DNA of 10,455 nucleotides from Croceicoccus sp. (GTDB taxonomy: Bacteria > Pseudomonadota > Alphaproteobacteria > Sphingomonadales > Sphingomonadaceae). The DNA lies in assembly GCA_029936705.1 (NCBI GenBank), contig JAPYSD010000075.1, positions 1 through 10,455 on the forward strand, written 5' to 3'. The position numbers were made by a program, and so were the translations under genes. Of this stretch, positions 6,780 to 10,455 are shown piece after piece (positions within the stretch are counted from its first letter, which is position 1; each line of letters starts with the position of its first letter). The notes under the pieces are model-generated. The model saw only the letters and a list, made by a program, of their open reading frames with translations. It was not told the DNA's origin and searched no databases.

Positions 6780-6871
6780 TGGCGGAGACGGAGGGATTCG
6801 AACCCTCGAGACAGGTTACCCCGTCTGGTTCCTTAGCAGGGAACTGGTTTCAGCCACTCACCCACGTCTCC
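6780..6871 (-). tRNA. tRNA-Ser, anticodon GCU
   Basis: Read on the minus strand, it starts GGAGACG (acceptor arm, 6871-6865), which pairs with CGTCTCC (6790-6784). The discriminator base is G and CCA is encoded (6782-6780). The anticodon loop CTGCTAA is closed by GTTCC/GGAAC and gives anticodon GCT, which reads serine AGC and AGU codons. A long variable arm, AGACGGG-GTAA-CCTGTCT, marks a class II tRNA as expected for Ser. The T arm is GAGGG-TTCGAAT-CCCTC. Length with CCA is 92 nt. All arms pair, so the gene looks intact. It is a single tRNA with its own promoter just upstream. Confidence 0.97.
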
Positions 6872-6883
6872 GGAAGAAGGGCG

Positions 6884-6912
6884 CCTATAGCGAGCGTTCA
6901 GAACCTCATCAA
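6884..6912 (-). promoter_or_regulatory. Sigma70-type promoter of tRNA-Ser
   Basis: On the minus strand TTGATG (6912-6907) and TATAGG (6889-6884) are separated by exactly 17 bases. They match the -35 TTGACA and -10 TATAAT consensus at four of six positions each. Transcription would start near 6877, about 6 bases before the mature tRNA 5' end at 6871. Position and spacing make this the best promoter in the window. Confidence 0.7.
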
Positions 6913-7130
6913 GGCTGCTTTTTCCATTCGGCGCAACTCGTGCAGAAAGCGGCGGATAAGTGGGGGCGGGGGGTCGATCCGGCGCTCAAACGGTCCGATT
7001 CACCGCCCATTCATTGCCGGAATGGCTGCATGGGCTCAGGCAGCCGCGTCAGGCAGGTGGCATCGCGATCCGTATCGGCGCAAGCGCCCGGTCGGCCATA
7101 GGCGATAATCAAGAATACGGGGTATTACCG

Positions 7131-7997
7131 ATGAATTTGCGCTCCAGTCTCGCCAAGCGCGCTACCGCGTTCCTGGCACTCGGTCTCGGGCTCGGCTCCA
7201 TCCAGCCGGCCTTTGCCCAGATCCAGACGATCGATCCCAACGATACCTATGCCTCGGGCGGGCAGCAGACGGGCGGTGCGATCGACGGGGACCTGAACGG
7301 CGAACTGCCGCCGGTGTCGGGCGGCACGATGGCGGGCGACCCCTATGCGGCCCAACCCGCACCTGCGCCTGCTCCGACTCCGGCCCCGGCCCAAGACCCC
7401 TACACGGCCCCCGGCACGGAAACCCCGGGCGATCCCTACAGCGCTCCCGTCGCGGAAGGCGCGCCGACCGACGTGTTCCCGGCGGAACAGGCCGCCAAGC
7501 AGACCCCGGCATCGACCACCTACCAGGAAGACGATTTGATGGGCGCGGCCGAAGGCGTGTTCGGCAAGGGCGCGGAAGGGCTGGCCGGCCTGATCGAGAA
7601 GATCCTCAAGGACCAGGGCGAACCCAATGCCTATATCGTCGGGCGCGAGGCGGGCGGCGCGTTCATCGCGGGCGTCCGCTATGGCTCGGGCACGATGTAT
7701 CACAAGGTAGAGGGCAAGCGCCCGGTGTACTGGACCGGGCCGTCGATCGGTTTCGACTTCGGCGCCAACGCGGCATCGACCTTCGTCCTCGTCTACAACC
7801 TGTGGGACAGCGAGGAACTGTTCGAACGCTATCCCGCGGGCGAGGGCGCGGCCTATGTCGTCGGAGGGCTGAACGCCAGCTACATGCGTAAGGGCGATGT
7901 CGTGCTGATCCCGATCCGTCTGGGCGCGGGCGCGCGGCTGGGCATCAACGCGGGCTACATGAAGTTCTCGAAGAAGCAGGACTGGCTGCCGTTCTGA
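7131..7997 (+). CDS. DUF1134 exported protein
   Basis: A 288-residue protein with a Sec signal peptide (residues 1-29, ending AFA before QIQT). A low-complexity linker (about 60-115) follows, rich in Pro and Ala, with three DPY(A/T/S)A repeats at 70, 89 and 101. The C-terminal half, from EGVFGKGAEGLAGLIEKILK (141-160) to the end, is the conserved DUF1134 domain, with typical segments EPNAYIVGREAGGAFIAGVR, VYWTGPSIGFDFGANAASTF and a Gly-rich finish. The family is common in alphaproteobacteria and has no assigned function; a periplasmic or envelope location follows from the signal peptide. The frame stays open 57 codons upstream, but ATG 7131 begins the signal peptide and is the sensible start; GGGG lies about 10 bases before it, a weak site. 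It is convergent with the antiporter gene, 34 bases apart. Confidence 0.9.
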   Translation: MNLRSSLAKRATAFLALGLGLGSIQPAFAQIQTIDPNDTYASGGQQTGGAIDGDLNGELPPVSGGTMAGDPYAAQPAPAPAPTPAPAQDPYTAPGTETPGDPYSAPVAEGAPTDVFPAEQAAKQTPASTTYQEDDLMGAAEGVFGKGAEGLAGLIEKILKDQGEPNAYIVGREAGGAFIAGVRYGSGTMYHKVEGKRPVYWTGPSIGFDFGANAASTFVLVYNLWDSEELFERYPAGEGAAYVVGGLNASYMRKGDVVLIPIRLGAGARLGINAGYMKFSKKQDWLPF

Positions 7998-8014
7998 TCA
8001 CGCGCCGAGCGGCC

Positions 8015-8039
8015 GGGCCTGACCGCACCGGTCAGGCCG
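8015..8039. terminator. Hairpin between convergent DUF1134 and antiporter genes
   Basis: GGCCTGACCG (8016-8025) pairs perfectly with CGGTCAGGCC (8029-8038), a 10-bp stem with a 3-base CAC loop. It starts 18 bases after the DUF1134 stop. The antiporter stop codon (8034-8032) lies within the right arm. Neither side has a T tract, so it may be a Rho-assisted or weak bidirectional terminator or a 3'-end stabiliser. The arrangement resembles the acs-end hairpin. Confidence 0.55.
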
Positions 8040-9015
8040 CGGCCAGCAGCCACGCGACATAGGCGCAATAGGCCGCGACCAGCATGGCGCCGGTGCCGCG
8101 TCCGACCCGGCCCCGCAGCACCGCGACCGCGCAGAGCAGCGCGGCGCTCACCGCGACCAGCCCCAGGTCCCACGGCAGCATCCGGGCGGGTATCGGGGCA
8201 GGGGCGACCATCATCGTGACCCCGCCGATGCCCAGGATGTTGTACATGTTCGATCCGACCACGTTACCGAACGCGACCTCGGTCTCTCCCTTGCGGGCCG
8301 CCACGACCGAGGTGACCAGTTCGGGCATCGACGTGCCGATCGCGACGACGGTCAGCCCGATGACGGTTTCGCCAAGGCCCGCCAGCTGCGCCAGCTCGAT
8401 CGCCGCATCAACCAGCAGGCGCCCGCCGATCACCAGCAGGACCAGCCCGCCCAGCGTCAGCAGGACCGGCCGCGTCCACCCCGTTTCGGGCACGTGCGGC
8501 GCGTTCTCGCGCAGCTTGGGCGCCTCGGCCCGGTCGTGCGCGGCGTTGTGGACCGGCTCGGGGGCATCGCGCTTCTCCTCGAAATAGCAGAAGGCGATAT
8601 AGGCGAGCAGCGCCGCCGCCATGGCCAGGCCGATGCCGAAACCGCTCCACTGCGAAAGACCCAGTCCCAGCAATGCCAGCGAGGCACCCAGCGCCAGGCC
8701 CGTGTCGCGCCCGGCGATGTCGCGGCGGATGACGATCGGCGCCACCAGCGCCGCCGCGCCCAGGATCAGCAGCGTGTTCGCGATGTTCGACCCCGCGATA
8801 TTGCCCCAGGCGATGGCGGGCGAACCCGACAGTGCGGCCTGAAGGCTGGCGACCAATTCGGGGGCGGATGTCCCGAACCCCACGATGACCAGCCCGATGA
8901 CCAGCGGGGTGACACCGGCACGCTCGGCCAGCCGCACGGACCCGCGCACGAGCAGTTCTCCGCCCACCAGGAGACCGCCAAGTCCCACGGCGAGCATCAG
9001 CAATGTAGCAATCAA
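8032..9015 (-). CDS. Calcium/sodium antiporter, YrbG-type (CaCA family)
   Basis: A 327-residue inner-membrane exchanger with about ten membrane helices and the inverted internal repeat of the CaCA superfamily. The first alpha repeat holds GFGTSAPELVAS (46-57) and GNIAGSNIAN (71-80); the second holds AIGTSMPELVTS (225-236) and GNVVGSNMYN (250-259). E53 and E232 are the expected ion-binding glutamates. A hydrophilic central loop (about 146-182) joins the halves and is rich in His, Glu and Asp. It probably exchanges Ca2+ for Na+ or H+. The start is TTG at 9015: GAGGG lies 7 bases upstream, while the first in-frame ATG (8997) has no such site and would cut into the first helix. Positions 80 and 259 are both Asn, as I recall for E. 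coli YrbG, whereas the Methanocaldococcus exchanger has Asp in the second repeat. The exact ion pair is not certain. Confidence 0.92.
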   Translation of the reverse strand: MIATLLMLAVGLGGLLVGGELLVRGSVRLAERAGVTPLVIGLVIVGFGTSAPELVASLQAALSGSPAIAWGNIAGSNIANTLLILGAAALVAPIVIRRDIAGRDTGLALGASLALLGLGLSQWSGFGIGLAMAAALLAYIAFCYFEEKRDAPEPVHNAAHDRAEAPKLRENAPHVPETGWTRPVLLTLGGLVLLVIGGRLLVDAAIELAQLAGLGETVIGLTVVAIGTSMPELVTSVVAARKGETEVAFGNVVGSNMYNILGIGGVTMMVAPAPIPARMLPWDLGLVAVSAALLCAVAVLRGRVGRGTGAMLVAAYCAYVAWLLAAA

Positions 9016-9059
9016 GATCGGACCCTCACATGTATCGGTTGATCAGCGCCCGCCCGGCA

Positions 9060-9272
9060 TCACGCGGGCGAAAGCGCCCCAGGGGCGCGCACCGCGCGGC
9101 GGGAACCGGTCCACGCGCCAGCTGAACGGCGCAGCGCGCTGCGGATGCGGTGACGTAAAAGCCGAAGGCGCAGGAGGTTCCACGCGTCGGGATGCCGGCG
9201 CTGCTTTTCCAGTCGCAGGTGGCGGTCCACCTTCTGCAGCAATTCGTTCAACCTGTAGATACGGCCCTTCAT
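9060..9272 (-). CDS. Short basic helical protein, DUF465/YdcH-like
   Basis: A 70-residue protein starting MKGRIYRLNELLQKVDRHLR. The AAGGAG box followed by AACGTG just before ATG 9272 is the best ribosome-binding site in the window, which makes the gene convincing despite its size. The first 48 residues are basic and helical. The arrangement LQKVD-HLRLE---HPDA-NLLRLRLLRHRIRSALRR resembles the DUF465 (YdcH/SlyX-like) two-helix hairpin, in which an L-D pair, a P-D turn and an R-L-x-x-K-D-R end recur. Here the usual KDRI end is replaced by RSAL. Residues 51-70 form a disordered Arg/Pro/Ala tail. The function of the family is not known. It is divergent from the aminotransferase gene, and its stop lies 44 bases upstream of the antiporter start, so it may be co-transcribed with the antiporter gene. 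The family link is from pattern only. Confidence 0.72.
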   Translation of the reverse strand: MKGRIYRLNELLQKVDRHLRLEKQRRHPDAWNLLRLRLLRHRIRSALRRSAGAWTGSRRAVRAPGALSPA

Positions 9273-9355
9273 CACGTTCTCCTTGATCGAAGCCTGTTCG
9301 ATCGGACATCGACGCGGTGATCGGGGAGTACGAGGATAGGCCCGTCGATTTGCGC

Positions 9356-9370
9356 ATCGGATGATCCGAT
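9356..9370. repeat. Palindrome ATCGGA-TGA-TCCGAT
   Basis: Perfect 6-bp arms with a 3-base centre. Related half-sites ATCGGA (9301-9306) and TCCGAC (9375-9380) lie nearby. It has the form of a regulator-binding operator in the divergent region; the identity of any regulator is unknown. Confidence 0.5.
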
Positions 9371-9384
9371 ACGGTCCGACATCA

Positions 9385-9408
9385 CGTGCATCCCCGCAGG
9401 GATGCACG
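9385..9408. repeat. 10-bp inverted repeat CGTGCATCCC/GGGATGCACG
   Basis: Perfect arms at 9385-9394 and 9399-9408 around a CGCA loop, with no T tract on either side. It lies 15 bases after the palindrome above, between divergent genes. It could be an operator or an RNA hairpin in either leader; a terminator is unlikely at this place. Confidence 0.6.
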
Positions 9409-9597
9409 CCAGAGGGGCCCGGCCCGCACAGCCAATATGCTGGCACGCCGTCCGGGTTTCAAGGGAGGGCGTATCGGCGCAACAATGCTTCAGGGCTTGC
9501 CCGAAGCGCGAAGCCCCGGCATGGAGCGCCCGCCCTGACGCAGGCGTCGCGGCGCGAATCGAAACCGGACCCACGGCATCGCCGAACAGGATTTTGT

Positions 9598-10455
9598 ATG
9601 ACCATGCTCGCCCAGCTCACCCAACAGCCCCCAGACGCGCTGCTCGCGCTCATCAAGCTCTATTCGGCTGACGATCGGGCGGACAAGATCGACCTGGGCG
9701 TCGGCGTCTATCGCACGGGCGAGGGGGCAACCCCGGTCTTCACCTCGATCAAGAAGGCCGAGCAGATCCTGGTCGACCAGCAGGATTCCAAGGCGTACCT
9801 GGGCCCCGAAGGCGACATGGCGTTCGTCGAGGCGCTGAAGCCGATCATCTTCGGCAAGGATTTCGCGCGGCTCGACTGCATCGACGGCATGCAGACGCCG
9901 GGCGGCACCGGCGGCGTGCGGCTGGCGGCGGCGCTGGCCAAGGCGGCAGGCGTGACGAAGATCTGGATGGGAACGCCCAGCTGGCCCAACCATGCGCAGA
10001 TCATGAAGGACCTGAGCATCGAGGTCGGTGCGTTCAACCACGCGGCCGAAGACGGTACCGCGGACATGGCCGCACTGCGCCAGACCATAGCCGCAGCCGC
10101 GCCGGATGATGCCATTCTGCTGCACGGATGCTGCCACAACCCGACCGGAATCGACTTTTCGCAGGCCGAGTGGAAGGAAATCGCCGGCCTGCTGGCGGAC
10201 AAGGGCCTGCTGCCGATCCTGGACCTGGCCTACCAGGGGCTGGGCGACGGGTTGGAGGAAGACGCCGCGGGCGTGCGCATGGTGATGGACGCCGTGCCCG
10301 AGGCGCTGCTGGCCTATAGCTGCGACAAGAATTTCGGCCTGTACCGCGACCGCGTGGGCGCGGTGTACATGATGGGCGAGGGCGCCGATTGCCTGCCGCG
10401 CATCGCCTCGAACGGCGCGGCGCTGGCCCGTGCCAACTGGTCGATGCCGCCCGAC
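9598..10455 (+). CDS. Class I aspartate/aromatic amino acid aminotransferase, 3' end cut off
   Basis: The gene runs off the window end; 286 of an expected 395-400 residues are visible. It is a cytoplasmic PLP enzyme of the AspC/TyrB group that moves amino groups between aspartate or aromatic amino acids and 2-oxoglutarate. Markers: CHNPTGID with N181, DLAYQG with D209 (PLP ring) and Y212, SCDKNFGLYRDR with the Schiff-base lysine K244 and phosphate-binding R252, and LARANWSMPP with R278. The spacings from K244 to R252 and R278 equal those from K258 to R266 and R292 in E. coli AspC, so the side-chain carboxylate arginine is present. The residue before the lysine is Asp (D243), where AspC has a Ser. 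ATG 9598 has AGGA (9588-9591) 6 bases upstream; a second ATG two codons on is possible. Aspartate versus aromatic preference cannot be decided here. Confidence 0.93.
   Translation, partial: MTMLAQLTQQPPDALLALIKLYSADDRADKIDLGVGVYRTGEGATPVFTSIKKAEQILVDQQDSKAYLGPEGDMAFVEALKPIIFGKDFARLDCIDGMQTPGGTGGVRLAAALAKAAGVTKIWMGTPSWPNHAQIMKDLSIEVGAFNHAAEDGTADMAALRQTIAAAAPDDAILLHGCCHNPTGIDFSQAEWKEIAGLLADKGLLPILDLAYQGLGDGLEEDAAGVRMVMDAVPEALLAYSCDKNFGLYRDRVGAVYMMGEGADCLPRIASNGAALARANWSMPPD

Larger units (their letters stand above)
9273..9597. other. Divergent intergenic region with palindromes
   Basis: These 325 bases separate the minus-strand DUF465-like gene from the plus-strand aminotransferase. I see no gene supported by a ribosome-binding site. 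The region contains a 15-base palindrome at 9356-9370, a 10-bp stem hairpin at 9385-9408, and competing short hairpins near 9487-9516 inside a possible 17-codon upstream reading frame (9485-9538). Promoters for both genes must lie here, but no clear -35/-10 pair stands out. Confidence 0.6.

Noticed and set aside
6757..6786. Direct repeat CTGGCGGA overlapping the tRNA-Ser 3' end, considered as an attachment site
   Set aside because: The repeat is only 8 bases, the copies are 22 bases apart, and no integrase or foreign-looking genes lie nearby. It is likely chance.
7024..7056. Short stem GGCTGC/GCAGCC and repeated TCAGGCAG upstream of DUF1134
   Set aside because: The arms are only 6 bases and the repeat 8 bases, in a GC-rich gap; not distinguishable from background.
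7081..7109. GATAAT at 7104-7109 as a -10 box for DUF1134
   Set aside because: It resembles TATAAT, but the sequence 17 bases upstream (CAAGCG) is not a -35 element, so I do not list it as a promoter.
9043..9574. Other open frames in the region upstream of and across the DUF465-like gene
   Set aside because: They lack ribosome-binding sites, have Arg/Pro-rich translations typical of wrong frames, and overlap the gene supported by AAGGAG at ATG 9272.

Overview
The window reads as an ordinary chromosomal stretch of a GC-rich alphaproteobacterium, most likely a member of the Sphingomonadales (Sphingomonas, Novosphingobium or Erythrobacter type). This assignment is an inference from the GC-rich codon use, the style of the cold-shock protein, the DUF1134 exported protein, the small coiled-coil protein after csp, and the FAH-family enzyme. 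No mobile element, integrase, CRISPR array or rRNA gene was found.

Layout. Positions 1-171 hold the 3' part of a cold-shock protein gene (+), closed by a textbook intrinsic terminator. A small GTG-started coiled-coil protein follows (244-489, +). A 372-bp non-coding leader then precedes acs (862-2829, +), acetyl-CoA synthetase. The next four protein genes run on the minus strand: a small exported Arg-rich protein of unknown function (2846-3271), a two-gene operon for a sodium:solute symporter of the VC_2705/ActP-like group (3389-5161) with its DUF4212 small subunit (5173-5481), and a fumarylacetoacetate hydrolase family enzyme (5608-6633). Upstream of these, also on minus, is tRNA-Ser(GCU) (6780-6871) with a good sigma70-type promoter. 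A DUF1134 exported protein (7131-7997, +) is convergent with a YrbG-type calcium/sodium antiporter that uses a TTG start (8032-9015, -). A short DUF465/YdcH-like basic protein (9060-9272, -) is divergent from a class I aspartate/aromatic aminotransferase (9598 to window end, +, truncated).

How they fit. Acs and the symporter pair form a plausible acetate (short-chain monocarboxylate) uptake and activation unit: the symporter would import the acid and Acs would convert it to acetyl-CoA. They are convergent, so they cannot share a promoter, and the unknown exported protein sits between them. The other genes look like unrelated housekeeping functions.

No clearly new multi-gene system is visible. 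The items most worth a second look are two convergent gene pairs whose stop codons lie inside the shared hairpin, a repeated TGTCAAC element in the acs leader, a calcium-loop-like sequence in the symporter, an Asp next to the catalytic Lys of the aminotransferase, and several small uncharacterised proteins.
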